In this document: piece by piece, positions 1-12,932 of the stretch
Layout: every line of letters begins with the position of its first letter
Position numbering within the stretch: position 1 is the stretch's first letter
Source of the DNA: Microbacterium sp. 8M
GTDB taxonomy: Bacteria; Actinomycetota; Actinomycetes; Actinomycetales; Microbacteriaceae
Assembly (NCBI RefSeq): GCF_902506375.1
Contig: NZ_LR733284.1
Location: forward strand, 1,600,059 to 1,664,058
DNA length: 64,000 nt
Reading direction: 5' to 3'
Position numbers and translations under genes: made by a program
Notes under the pieces: model-generated
Database searches by the model: none
What the model was told of the DNA's origin: nothing
Seen by the model: only the letters and a program-made list of their open reading frames with translations

Positions 1-217
1 AGGAGCATCCGATCCTTGAGAACTCAACAGCGTGCACTTGTCAAATGCCAATTTATTCCTCGTCCAGTCTTAGGGCTGGTTGAGAAATTCCTTTGGATCA
101 AAGACCAGCCTCTTTTTGGGGTTGGCATTCGGATGAAGTCAGCAATGATGTCATCTCTTTGGTCAGTTTCAAACTCGCTGCGTGCCGGTTTTTCCCCGGT
201 GTGTATGCATTTCTTTT
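1..217 (+). other. rRNA operon leader (pre-16S), 5' end cut by window
   Basis: No coding potential. The stretch is AT-richer than the rest of the window and carries a TTGAGAACTCAACAG element at about 17-31, similar to the TTTGAGAACTACACAG element of the 16S-23S spacer near 2000, as expected for antitermination/processing signals. TGTCAAATG near 39-47 is complementary to CATTTGACA in the spacer near 1820-1829, a plausible part of the pre-16S RNase III stem. The rRNA promoters must lie mostly upstream of base 1 and are not visible. Confidence 0.7.
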
Positions 218-5209
<4,992 letters not shown>

Positions 5210-5310
5210 ACCGTTCTTGGTGCTTGCGTCCACTTTGTGGTTCTCGACGTACGGTCGAAAACCAAACAACAACACCACGCACGTGGGTTTGTTTGAGACA
5301 CGTCAATAGT
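5210..5310 (+). other. 23S-5S spacer with 3' arm of pre-23S processing stem
   Basis: Bases 5220-5247 (GTGCTTGCGTCCACTTTGTG and following) are complementary to 2001-2026 of the ITS, so they should pair to form the RNase III-cleaved stem around 23S. Nothing else is visible. Confidence 0.7.
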
Positions 5311-5428
5311 GTTTCGGCGGCCATAGCGTGAGGGAAACGCCCGGTCACATTCCGAACCCGGAAGCTAAGCCTCACAGCGCCGATGGTACTGCAGGGGGGA
5401 CCCTGTGGGAGAGTAGGACACCGCCGGA
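5311..5428 (+). rRNA. rrf: 5S ribosomal RNA
   Basis: Complete 5S of about 118 nt. The 5' strand GTTTCGGCGG pairs with CCGCCGGAC at the 3' end (helix I), and the conserved CCGAACCCGGAAGCTAAG (5352 on) and GGGAGAGTAGG motifs are present. It is followed after about 10 bases by a strong intrinsic terminator. Its 3' portion lies inside a 127-bp tandem duplication. Confidence 0.95.
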
Positions 5429-5439
5429 CTTCCTTTAAC

Positions 5440-5471
5440 AGAAAGGCCACCCAACGCAGGGTGGCCTTTCT
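5440..5471 (+). terminator. rRNA operon terminator, copy 1
   Basis: AGAAAGGCCACCC, a six-base loop (AACGCA), then GGGTGGCCTTTCT: a 13-bp perfect stem whose descending arm is T-rich. This is the classical end of an rrn operon. Confidence 0.9.
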
Positions 5472-5472
5472 G

Positions 5473-5555
5473 CACATTCCGAACCCGGAAGCTAAGCCTC
5501 ACAGCGCCGATGGTACTGCAGGGGGGACCCTGTGGGAGAGTAGGACACCGCCGGA
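5473..5555 (+). pseudogene. 5S rRNA fragment lacking the 5' third
   Basis: Identical to bases 5346-5428 of the intact 5S but without its first 35 nt, so helix I and most of helix III cannot form. It lies after the first terminator. It is almost certainly not a functional 5S and arises purely from the tandem duplication. An automatic annotator may call it a partial 5S gene. Confidence 0.85.
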
Positions 5556-5566
5556 CTTCCTTTAAC

Positions 5567-5598
5567 AGAAAGGCCACCCAACGCAGGGTGGCCTTTCT
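5567..5598 (+). terminator. rRNA operon terminator, copy 2
   Basis: Exact second copy of the 13-bp-stem hairpin, 34 bases before the next start codon, so read-through from rrn would be stopped twice. Confidence 0.85.
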
Positions 5599-5631
5599 GC
5601 GTTAACATGCTCGAACGAAAGGAGTCACGAC

Positions 5632-7074
5632 ATGGCCGATGACGGCAAGCCCTCGCGCGACCGCAAGGATGACGGCGCGGGGCGTCCTCGTCGCTATGTC
5701 GATGGCGACCGTTCCGGGCGTCCGTTCCGCCGTGAGGCCTCGCGCGATGACCGTTCGCGCCGAGATGGTGACACGCGCCCTCGACGTGAGGGCGACCGTG
5801 CGTTCGGCGGCGGCAATGACCGCCCGTTCCGCAGTGGTGACGATCGTCCACGTCGCGATGGCGATCGCCCCTACCGCAGCAACGACGAGCGGCCTCGCCG
5901 GGAAGGTGACCGTCCCCGTCGCGATGGGGACCGCCCCTTCCGCAGCAGCGATGAGCGTCCGCGTCGTGAGGGTGACCGTCCGTTCCGGGGGAACGATGAC
6001 CGTCCCCGTCGTGAGGGCGACCGTCCCCGTCGTGAGGGCGACCGTCCCCGTCGTGAGGGGGACCGTCCGCGTCGCGATGGCGACCGCCCCTTCCGCGGCA
6101 ACGATGACCGTCCCCGTCGTGAGGGCGACCGCCCGCGTCGCGATGGTGACCGCCCGCTCCGCAGCAACGACGATCGCCCGCGTCGCGATGGCGATCGTCC
6201 CTACCGCCCGCGGGATGACCGTCCGCGCCGCGACGGTGATCGCCCGTTCCGGCCCAAGGACGACCGTCCCCGTCGGGACATTCGGGCGAGCGATCGCCCC
6301 CGTGACCCGGAGCTTCCGGATGAGATCACGGCCCGTGATCTGCACCCGTCCGCGCGCAACGAGCTGAAGACCCTGAGCAAGGAGAACGCCGAGCAGGTGG
6401 CCCGCCACCTCGCCATGGCGGCGCAGCTCATCGACGAGGATCCGGAGCGTGCCCACCTGCACGCGCTGGCCGCCTCTCGCCGTGCCGGCCGTGTGGCCGT
6501 GGTCCGCGAGTCGGTCGCGATCACCGCATATGCGATGGGCGATTTCGCGCTGGCGCTGCGCGAGCTGCGTACGTACCGCCGCATCTCGGGCCGGGACGAC
6601 CAGATCGCGCTGATCGTCGACAGCGAGCGGGGGATGGGACGCCCCGACCGCGCCCTCGAGGAGGGACGGTCGGTCGACCGCGCCGCTCTGCCGACTGCGA
6701 CCCGGGTGGCCCTGGCGATCGCGATGTCCGGCGCGCGTCTCGACCGCGGCGAACTCGAGCTGGCGCTCGGCGAACTCGAGATCCCCGAGCTCAACCCCGA
6801 TCTCGCCTTCGAGTGGAGCCCGGCGCTCTTCGACGCGCGCGCGGCGGTGCTCGAGGACCTCGGTCGCGCCGACGAGGCGGCCTTCTGGCACGAACGCGCC
6901 GAGGTCGCGTCTGCGGCGCTGGGACACGGCGACGATGACGAGGTCATCATCGAGGACGCCTACGAGGATCTCCCCGGTGAGGACGAAGCCGCGGCCGACG
7001 TGGACGCCGTGGCTTCTCCGTCCGAGCGGCCGGAGGCGTCCGAGCAGCCGGAGGATGAGGAGCAGGCCGAGTGA
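5632..7074 (+). CDS. TPR-like protein with long Arg/Asp heptad-repeat N-terminus
   Basis: The product has 480 aa. The ATG is preceded by AAAGGAG at optimal distance. Residues about 45-220 are almost only variations of a 7-residue unit DRPRR[ED]G alternating with DRPFR[SG]N, encoded by a 21-bp DNA repeat. This part is highly charged and certainly disordered. Residues about 229-435 are helical with a TPR-like look (ARNELKTLSKENAEQVARHL, then pairs of Ala/Leu/Arg-rich helices), and the C-terminus is acidic. Position next to the HAD phosphatase, the small protein and tlyA matches the TPR-like conserved hypothetical Rv1691 of Mycobacterium tuberculosis, which I recall without the long repeats. Arg-rich disorder suggests RNA or nucleic-acid contact, but this is inference. 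The stop overlaps the next gene by 4 bp. Confidence 0.85.
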   Translation: MADDGKPSRDRKDDGAGRPRRYVDGDRSGRPFRREASRDDRSRRDGDTRPRREGDRAFGGGNDRPFRSGDDRPRRDGDRPYRSNDERPRREGDRPRRDGDRPFRSSDERPRREGDRPFRGNDDRPRREGDRPRREGDRPRREGDRPRRDGDRPFRGNDDRPRREGDRPRRDGDRPLRSNDDRPRRDGDRPYRPRDDRPRRDGDRPFRPKDDRPRRDIRASDRPRDPELPDEITARDLHPSARNELKTLSKENAEQVARHLAMAAQLIDEDPERAHLHALAASRRAGRVAVVRESVAITAYAMGDFALALRELRTYRRISGRDDQIALIVDSERGMGRPDRALEEGRSVDRAALPTATRVALAIAMSGARLDRGELELALGELEIPELNPDLAFEWSPALFDARAAVLEDLGRADEAAFWHERAEVASAALGHGDDDEVIIEDAYEDLPGEDEAAADVDAVASPSERPEASEQPEDEEQAE

Positions 7075-8102
7075 GCCTGTTCTCCCGCGACCGCCGTACG
7101 CCCCTGTCCGGCGTCGATGTCGTCCTCGCCGACCTCGACGGAGTCGTATACGCCGGCGCCGGGGCGATCCCGCACGCCATCGAGAGCCTGAAGAAGGTCG
7201 AGGCGACGCGTCGTCTCGGCTACATCACGAACAACGCGTCGCGGACGGACGCCTCCGTGGCCGCGCACCTCGGCGAGCTCGGCCTCACGGTCGCGCCGGA
7301 CGAGGTGGTCACCAGCCCGCAGGCGGCGATGCGTCTCGTCAGCGGCCTCATCCCGGCGGGATCCACGATCCTCGTCGTCGGCGGCGAAGGCCTCGTGCAC
7401 GAGGTGCGCAAGGCCGGCTTCGAAGTGACGCGCAGCGCCGACGATTCCCCCGCCGCCGTGGTGCAAGGGTTCGCGCCCGAAGTCGGCTGGTCCGACCTGG
7501 CGGAGGCGGCGTTCGCCCTGAAGGTGCCCGAGGACGAGGGCGGCATCCCCTGGATCGCGACCAACACCGACTGGACGATTCCGCAGTCCCGCGGCGTCGC
7601 TCCCGGTAACGGCACGCTCGTGTCCGCCGTGCATACGGCGATCGGCCGCCTCGCGACGGTCGCCGGCAAGCCCGAGACGCCGATCTTCGAGGAGGCGGTC
7701 GCGCGGTTCGACGCGAAGCATCCTCTCTTCATCGGCGACCGACTCGACACCGACATCGCCGGGGCGTCGCGAGCAGGCATCGAATCGGCGCTCGTCCTGA
7801 CCGGGATCGACCGTCCGAAGCACGTGCTCGCGGCAGCCGAGGGGCAGCGGCCGACCTACATCCTCGGAGACCTGCGCGAGCTGCACGAGCCGTATCCGCA
7901 GCCGAAGGTGTCCGGCGACACGGTGACCGTCCGCGACGCCGTCGTGCGCGTGGACGGCGTGGACGTCACGATCCTCCGCGAGGGCGATCGGCCGATCGAT
8001 CTCGTGCGCGCCGGAGCGGAGGCGATCTGGCGCACAGGGCGGCAGATCTTCGGTTTCCGCGTGCCCGAGCGGCTGTACGCGGATCCGTTCCACCGCCCGT
8101 AA
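7071..8102 (+). CDS. HAD-IIA (NagD-like) sugar/glycerol phosphatase
   Basis: The product has 343 aa and a GTG start in a GTGA overlap with the upstream gene. HAD motif I is DLDGVVY (nucleophile D21, acid D23), motif II is in YITNNAS (about 51-57), then a lysine in the AGKPETP segment, and motif IV is GDRLDTDIAGA near 222-232. The small cap between motifs II and III is typical of subclass IIA, whose members dephosphorylate small phosphorylated metabolites. The syntenic M. tuberculosis protein (Rv1692) is described as a glycerol-3-phosphate phosphatase. The substrate here is inferred from that position only. Cytoplasmic; no signal peptide. Confidence 0.88.
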   Translation: MSLFSRDRRTPLSGVDVVLADLDGVVYAGAGAIPHAIESLKKVEATRRLGYITNNASRTDASVAAHLGELGLTVAPDEVVTSPQAAMRLVSGLIPAGSTILVVGGEGLVHEVRKAGFEVTRSADDSPAAVVQGFAPEVGWSDLAEAAFALKVPEDEGGIPWIATNTDWTIPQSRGVAPGNGTLVSAVHTAIGRLATVAGKPETPIFEEAVARFDAKHPLFIGDRLDTDIAGASRAGIESALVLTGIDRPKHVLAAAEGQRPTYILGDLRELHEPYPQPKVSGDTVTVRDAVVRVDGVDVTILREGDRPIDLVRAGAEAIWRTGRQIFGFRVPERLYADPFHRP

Positions 8103-8127
8103 TCCGCCGGATCCGCGGGATCGCCCG

Positions 8128-8133
8128 TAGGCT
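8128..8133 (+). promoter_or_regulatory. -10 box TAGGCT of a leaderless start
   Basis: TAGGCT ends 6 bases before the GTG at 8140, so transcription should begin at or next to the start codon. GGAGGGG in between could alternatively act as a very close ribosome binding site. Confidence 0.5.
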
Positions 8134-8139
8134 GGAGGG

Positions 8140-8304
8140 GTGAGCGAGAACACCGAACCGGACCCGGCCGACGGGCTCTGGAGCCGGTTGCGCCTCATCG
8201 AAGGACAGCCCCTGGAGTCCCGCGCCGCCGCCTATCAGGCGCTGCACGACGATCTCGCCCGGCGCCTGGAGAGCGCCCCGAGACCCGCCGCAGACCGCGG
8301 ATGA
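8140..8304 (+). CDS. small conserved hypothetical protein (54 aa)
   Basis: The frame from GTG 8140 encodes 54 aa beginning MSENTEPDPADGLWSRLRLI and ending ADRG. Its stop overlaps the tlyA start (ATGA). It is predicted to be a short amphipathic helix flanked by Pro/Ala-rich ends, with LARRLES near the C-terminus. Actinobacteria, including M. tuberculosis (Rv1693), keep a small protein of this size between the HAD phosphatase and tlyA, which supports it being real. Function unknown. The start is supported by a TAGGCT -10 box 6 bases upstream. Confidence 0.7.
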   Translation: MSENTEPDPADGLWSRLRLIEGQPLESRAAAYQALHDDLARRLESAPRPAADRG

Positions 8305-9101
8305 CGTCCCGTCTCGACGCTGCCCTCGCGGAACGCGGCCTCGCCCGGTCGCGCACCCACGCAGCCGCGCTCATCGACGGCGGGCTGGTGACGGTCAACG
8401 GCAGGCCCGTGGTGAAGGCCTCGACCAAGGTGGACGAGGATGACGTGCTCGACGTGGCGGGCGCCGACCACTACGTCAGCAGGGGAGCGCACAAGCTCAT
8501 CGCCGCCCTGGACGCGTTCGACATCACCGTCGACGGGGTGATCGCGCTCGACATGGGGGCGTCCACCGGCGGGTTCACCCAGGTCCTGCGGGAGCGGGGA
8601 GCGCGGCGGGTGCTCGCCGTCGATGTCGGGCACGATCAGCTCGCCGCATCCGTCCGCGCGGATCCCGGCGTCGTGGTCGTGGAGGGCTTCAACGTCAGGC
8701 ACATGGATGCGCGGTTCCTGGCCGACGCCACGGGGGAGCAGCAGCGACCGGGTCTGGCGGTGGGCGATCTCTCCTTCATCTCGCTCAGCCTCGTGCTGCC
8801 GGCCATCGCCGCCACCGTCGCAGAGGACGCCGACGTCGTTCTGCTGATCAAGCCGCAGTTCGAAGTCGGACGGACCGCCGTGCGCGGCGGCCTCGTCACC
8901 AACCCGACGATCCGCGCCGACGCGGTCGCACGCGTGCTGTGGGTCGCGTGGGATCAGGGCTTCGGCGTGCTCGGGCTTGTGCCGTCGCCGATCCTCGGCA
9001 CCCACGGCAACGCGGAGTACCTTGTGCACCTCGCCCGCGGGCGGGGGAGCAATCCGACAGAATGGTTGAGCACGATCGACCAGATGGCAGGAGGCCGATG
9101 A
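8301..9101 (+). CDS. tlyA: TlyA rRNA 2'-O-methyltransferase
   Basis: The product has 266 aa. An N-terminal S4 RNA-binding domain (1-60) is followed by a FtsJ-like Rossmann methyltransferase. Visible landmarks are SRGAHKL (K65), the SAM-binding DMGASTGGFT (84-93), DLSFISL (D156), LIKPQFE (K184) and GNAEYL (E239), which correspond to the K-D-K-E tetrad of FtsJ-type 2'-O-ribose methylases. TlyA methylates a cytidine in 16S and, in some species, one in 23S rRNA, and its loss gives capreomycin/viomycin resistance (known for mycobacteria). It starts in an ATGA overlap with the small upstream gene and ends in an ATGA overlap with nadK. Confidence 0.94.
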   Translation: MTSRLDAALAERGLARSRTHAAALIDGGLVTVNGRPVVKASTKVDEDDVLDVAGADHYVSRGAHKLIAALDAFDITVDGVIALDMGASTGGFTQVLRERGARRVLAVDVGHDQLAASVRADPGVVVVEGFNVRHMDARFLADATGEQQRPGLAVGDLSFISLSLVLPAIAATVAEDADVVLLIKPQFEVGRTAVRGGLVTNPTIRADAVARVLWVAWDQGFGVLGLVPSPILGTHGNAEYLVHLARGRGSNPTEWLSTIDQMAGGR

Positions 9102-10021
9102 ACGAGCGCAGGATCCTCGTCGTCGCACATGCGCGCCGCAACGACACCGTGCACGCGGCTCACCGCGTCGTCACCGCCCTGCGCACCGCGGGAGCGACCC
9201 CGGTCATGGCGGCCGAGGACCGCGCCGAGCTCGCTGCGGCCGATTCGCTCTTCGCCGACGTCGACGTGCTGGCGGATCGCTCGCACGACGACGGGGTCTC
9301 CGTCGACGACATCGAACTGGCCATCGTGCTCGGAGGCGACGGCACCATCCTGCGCGCTGCGGAGCTCGTCCGCGAGGGCACCGCGCCCATCCTCGGCATC
9401 AACATGGGGCACGTCGGCTTCCTGGCCGAGATCGAGCGCGACGACATGGACGCCGCCGTCGCTCGCGTCATCGATCGCGACTACTCCGTCGAGGAGCGGA
9501 TGGCGCTCGCGGTGCGGGTGAAGGACGCCGCCGGAGCCGTCGTGTACAGCACCTGGGCCCTGAACGAGGTGACTGTGGAGAAGGCCAGTCGCGAGCGCAT
9601 GATCGAGGTGATGGTCGAGATCGACGGTCGCCCCCTCACCAGCTTCGGCTGCGACGGCATGGTCGTGTCCACGCCGACCGGTGCGACCGCCTACAACTTC
9701 TCCGCCGGAGGACCCGTCATCTGGCCTGGCGTCGAGGCCATCGCGGTGGTGCCGCTGTCCGCGCACGCACTGTTCGCCCGTCCGCTCGTCGTCGCACCGG
9801 GCGCACCGGTGGCGATCGAGCTGCTGGACCGCAACGACGGGAACGCGATCCTGTGGTGCGACGGACGGCGCTCCCACGAGTTGCCGCGGGGAGCCCGGGT
9901 GGTCGTGCGCCGCTCCTCGCGCCCCGTGCGCCTCGCGCGTCTGCATCCGAGCGTCTTCACGGATCGGCTCGTACGCAAATTCCACCTCCCGGTCTCGGGG
10001 TGGCGAGGAGCCGAGGCATGA
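9098..10021 (+). CDS. nadK: NAD kinase
   Basis: The product has 307 aa when started at ATG 9098, which overlaps the tlyA stop; the open frame continues upstream, but the conserved N-terminus RRILVVAH begins here. LGGDGTIL near residues 78-85 is the NAD-kinase GGDG motif, followed by GHVGFLAEIE, LNEVTVEK and the TPTGATAYNFSAGG segment that binds NAD. It makes NADP from NAD and ATP in the cytoplasm. The gene overlaps recN by 4 bp, as in other actinobacteria. Confidence 0.95.
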   Translation: MNERRILVVAHARRNDTVHAAHRVVTALRTAGATPVMAAEDRAELAAADSLFADVDVLADRSHDDGVSVDDIELAIVLGGDGTILRAAELVREGTAPILGINMGHVGFLAEIERDDMDAAVARVIDRDYSVEERMALAVRVKDAAGAVVYSTWALNEVTVEKASRERMIEVMVEIDGRPLTSFGCDGMVVSTPTGATAYNFSAGGPVIWPGVEAIAVVPLSAHALFARPLVVAPGAPVAIELLDRNDGNAILWCDGRRSHELPRGARVVVRRSSRPVRLARLHPSVFTDRLVRKFHLPVSGWRGAEA

Positions 10022-11703
10022 TCGAGGAGATGCGCCTGCGGGATCTCGGCGTCATCGCCGAGGCCGTGCTGCCGATCGGACCGGGGTTCACCGCCATCAC
10101 GGGGGAGACCGGCGCGGGCAAGACCATGGTCGTCACGGGCCTCGGGCTGTTGCTCGGCGCCCGCGCCGATTCCGGAGCGGTGCGCGCCGGCGCCGCGCAG
10201 GCCTCGGTCGACGGCGTGTGGATCGTGCCGAGCAGCGGCTCCGTGGCCGACACGGTCGCCGACGCCGGCGGCGAGCTCGAGCCCTACGACGACGCCCGCG
10301 GTGAGCTCTACATCTCCCGCACGCTCACCGCGGAGGGGCGCAGCCGCGCAAGCGTCGGAGGCCGCGCTGCGCCGGCGGGCGTGCTGGCGGACCTCGCCGA
10401 CGACCTCGTGGTCGTGCATGGGCAGTCCGAGCAGCTGCGGCTGCGGTCCGCCGCCGCGCAGCGCGATGCGCTGGATCGCTTTGGCGGATCCGCCATCGCC
10501 GTCGTGAAGAGTGAATACGAGCGGGCATGGGAGCGCTGGCGCGCTCTGTCCGCGCAGCTCGACGAGATAGCGGGGAACCGGGAGCGCCGCCAGGCGGAGG
10601 CCGAGGATCTGCGCGAGGCCCTCGCGCTGATCGAGGCGACGGATCCGGAGCCGGGCGAGGACGAGGCGCTCGCCGAGCGCGCCGAACGCCTCGCGAACGC
10701 GGAGGAGCTGCGCCAGGCGGCGGCGATCGCGCGCTCGGCGCTCTCGGACGAGGACGGCGGCAACGACGTCTCGACCCTCGCTGCCGAGGCGCGGCGCGCA
10801 CTCGAACGCGCGAGTGATCCCGCGCTGGCCGCCATGGCCGAGAGCATCGCCGAGATCGGCTACCGGGCGACGGACATCGCGGTGCAGCTGAGCGGCTACC
10901 TCGCCGACCTCGACGAGTCGGGACCGCACGAGCTCGCCGCGGTCGAGGAGCGGCGTGCGGCCCTCGCGGCGCTGGTGCGCGCGCACGGCAGCCTCGACGC
11001 GGCCATCGAGCTCTGGAACACCGGGTCCGCCCGCCTCGCCGAGCTCGACGACGACTCCGAACACATCGAGCGACTCACGGTCGAACGCGATGCCGCGCGC
11101 GCCGCCCTGGACGAGGCGGCCGCGGCGCTCACGGCGACGCGCACCGAGGCGGCCGGCAGGCTCGGCGCGGCCGTCACGGAGGAGCTGCACGCCCTCGCCA
11201 TGCCGGACGCGCGGCTCGTCGTCGCCGTCACCGAGGGTGCCGAGAGCACGCACGGACGCGACGACGTCGCCATCCTCCTCGCACCGCACCCCGGCGCCGA
11301 GCCCCGTCCGGTGGCGAAGAGTGCGTCCGGAGGCGAGCTCTCCCGCGTGATGCTCGCGATCGAGGTCGTGATCGCCGGCACGGATCCCGTCCCGACCTTC
11401 GTGTTCGACGAGGTCGACGCCGGTATCGGCGGCGCTGCCGCGATCGAGGTCGGCCGTCGTCTGGCTCGGCTGGCGCGCACGTCGCAGGTCATCGCCGTCA
11501 CCCACCTCGCCCAGGTGGCCGCGTTCGCGAACAACCACCTCAGCGTCGTGAAGCAGAGCGACGGCCAGGTCACCGCCTCGAGCGTGCGCCGGCTGGACGG
11601 CGAGGACCGCGAGGCGGAGATGGCGCGGCTGCTGTCCGGGCTGACCGACTCCGGGGCGGCGCTCGAGCACGCCCGCGAACTGCTCGCCCTCCGCGAGGAC
11701 TGA
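10018..11703 (+). CDS. recN: DNA repair protein RecN
   Basis: The product has 561 aa. It is an SMC-like ATPase with Walker A GETGAGKTM (about 26-34), a central helical/coiled-coil region rich in Ala, Glu and Arg (about 150-370), the ABC signature SGGELSR (about 437-443) and Walker B FVFDEVDAGIGG (about 461-472). RecN acts early in recombinational repair of double-strand breaks. The start ATG at 10018 overlaps the nadK stop, and the translation begins MIEEMRLRDLGVI as expected for the family. No SOS box was seen just upstream, since the gene is translationally coupled to nadK. Confidence 0.94.
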   Translation: MIEEMRLRDLGVIAEAVLPIGPGFTAITGETGAGKTMVVTGLGLLLGARADSGAVRAGAAQASVDGVWIVPSSGSVADTVADAGGELEPYDDARGELYISRTLTAEGRSRASVGGRAAPAGVLADLADDLVVVHGQSEQLRLRSAAAQRDALDRFGGSAIAVVKSEYERAWERWRALSAQLDEIAGNRERRQAEAEDLREALALIEATDPEPGEDEALAERAERLANAEELRQAAAIARSALSDEDGGNDVSTLAAEARRALERASDPALAAMAESIAEIGYRATDIAVQLSGYLADLDESGPHELAAVEERRAALAALVRAHGSLDAAIELWNTGSARLAELDDDSEHIERLTVERDAARAALDEAAAALTATRTEAAGRLGAAVTEELHALAMPDARLVVAVTEGAESTHGRDDVAILLAPHPGAEPRPVAKSASGGELSRVMLAIEVVIAGTDPVPTFVFDEVDAGIGGAAAIEVGRRLARLARTSQVIAVTHLAQVAAFANNHLSVVKQSDGQVTASSVRRLDGEDREAEMARLLSGLTDSGAALEHARELLALRED

Positions 11704-11737
11704 ACCGTTCCTGGCGGCCGCTCGCCGCGGAGAGGCG

Positions 11738-12757
11738 TCAGCGCAGGTCGCGCACGGAGTCCCGCCGGATCAGCGGCATCGGCAGCAGCTCGTGGGCGAG
11801 GTCCCGCTCACCGAGCAGCATCTCCACGCCGACGCGCGCCATCTGCTCGTACGGCAGGCGTGCCGTGGTGAGGCCGGGGCGCACCAGGGAGGCGAGATCC
11901 TCGTCGTCGAACGACACGATGGAGATGTCGGCGGGGATGCGCAGACCGCGCTCGTTGAGCGCCTGATAGATACCGAACGCGACGCCGTCGGTGGCGGCGA
12001 TGACGCCGGTCAGATCCGGGTGCGCATCCAGCATCTGCAGCGTGTGCGCGAAGCCGATGGGTGTCGTCCAATTCTCGACGACGACCTCGGCCGGGCCGAC
12101 GATGCCGCGCTCGGCGAAGGCATCGCGGATGCCGGCGAGGCGCCGTGCGATGGTGACGGACCGGCGCGGGTCGCCGGCGACGTGGGGGATGTCGCCGATG
12201 AAGGCGACGCGCGTGTGGCCGGCATCCAGGAGCACCGAGGCCATGGTGTGGCCCGCGGTGTATTCGTCGGGAAGCACGCTGGGCAGATCGTCCGGCGTGC
12301 GTCCGTTCACGATCACGACAGGGGTCCCGCGGGGGGCCGCGGGGACGTCGACCATGCGCGCGGCCATCAGGCCGACGATGACTCCGTCGACGCGGCGATC
12401 GATGAGCTCGTCGAACGCGGCCGCGAGCTGCGTGGGGTCGTCGCCGGTCTCGGCGATCAGCACGGTGTGATCCAGCTCCTTGGCGGCCCGCAGAGTGCCC
12501 CGCACCATCGCCGACGCGAAGCGCGTGATCGTCACCTGGTCCGAGATGAAGCCGATCGTGCGGGTCTTGCCTGAGCGCAGGCTCTGTGCGGCCGGGTTCG
12601 GCTTGTACCCGAGCTGCGCGGCTGCGGTGCGAACGCGCTCCGCCGCATCCTCCGACAGCCGGGACGGGCGGTCGTTGAGGATGAGGCTGACGGCGGTCTT
12701 GGACAATCCGGAAAGCCGCGCGACGTCTGCAAGCGTCGGTCTCGGTGCCGTCGACAT
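11738..12757 (-). CDS. LacI-family repressor of the fructan/sucrose locus
   Basis: The product has 339 aa from ATG 12757. An in-frame TTG ten codons upstream is possible, but GAGAGGGG lies at good distance from the ATG. The N-terminal helix-turn-helix (TLADVARLSGLSKTAVSLIL) with the hinge YKPNPAAQSLR is followed by a periplasmic-binding-protein-like sugar-sensing domain (VIVGLMAARM, FDDEDLASLVRPGLTT). It is transcribed away from recN's end and divergently from the adjacent sugar ABC transporter/GH32 operon, the usual arrangement for a local repressor. The inducer is unknown; fructose or a fructo-oligosaccharide is likely from the context. Confidence 0.88.
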   Translation of the reverse strand: MSTAPRPTLADVARLSGLSKTAVSLILNDRPSRLSEDAAERVRTAAAQLGYKPNPAAQSLRSGKTRTIGFISDQVTITRFASAMVRGTLRAAKELDHTVLIAETGDDPTQLAAAFDELIDRRVDGVIVGLMAARMVDVPAAPRGTPVVIVNGRTPDDLPSVLPDEYTAGHTMASVLLDAGHTRVAFIGDIPHVAGDPRRSVTIARRLAGIRDAFAERGIVGPAEVVVENWTTPIGFAHTLQMLDAHPDLTGVIAATDGVAFGIYQALNERGLRIPADISIVSFDDEDLASLVRPGLTTARLPYEQMARVGVEMLLGERDLAHELLPMPLIRRDSVRDLR

Positions 12758-12932
12758 CGTCGGACCCCTCTCTTCGGATCCTTCCAATCTAGCGGATCCG
12801 CTCAGTTTGGTGAATTAATTTAGCGGCCTGGCTTGCGTGGCGGTGCTGGAGGGTGTTAGCGTCAGATAAATCGGTTCACCACCCGTTGCGCGAGAATGCG
12901 CAGGCCGATTCACTCTCAGAGAGGAGAAGTTG
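12758..12932. promoter_or_regulatory. divergent regulatory region between LacI gene and sugar ABC operon
   Basis: This region must hold both divergent promoters. Candidate operator elements are a perfect palindrome AGCGGATCCGCT (12791-12802), the near-palindrome TGAATTAATTTA (12811-12822) and an inverted repeat TGCGC-N6-GCGCA (12887-12902). TAGCGT at 12857-12862 could be the -10 of the transporter operon. GAGGAG at 12921-12926 is its ribosome binding site. None of these sites is proven to bind the repressor. Confidence 0.4.

Larger units (their letters stand above)
5346..5599 (+). repeat. 127-bp perfect tandem duplication (5S 3' part + terminator)
   Basis: Unit 1 (5346-5472) and unit 2 (5473-5599) are identical by eye over all 127 bases. 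Each starts at CACATTCCGAACC inside 5S and ends just after the terminator hairpin. The duplication creates a headless 5S copy and a second terminator. It could be a real recent duplication or an assembly error; the sequence alone cannot decide. Confidence 0.95.

Noticed and set aside
5602..6927. 441-codon open frame antisense to the heptad-repeat gene
   Set aside because: Its Ala/Thr/Val repeats mirror the DRPRR repeats; no ribosome binding site; the plus-strand protein has a good start and a conserved second half.
9691..11670. 659-codon frame antisense to nadK/recN
   Set aside because: Shadow of high-GC coding sequence; RecN motifs are on the plus strand.
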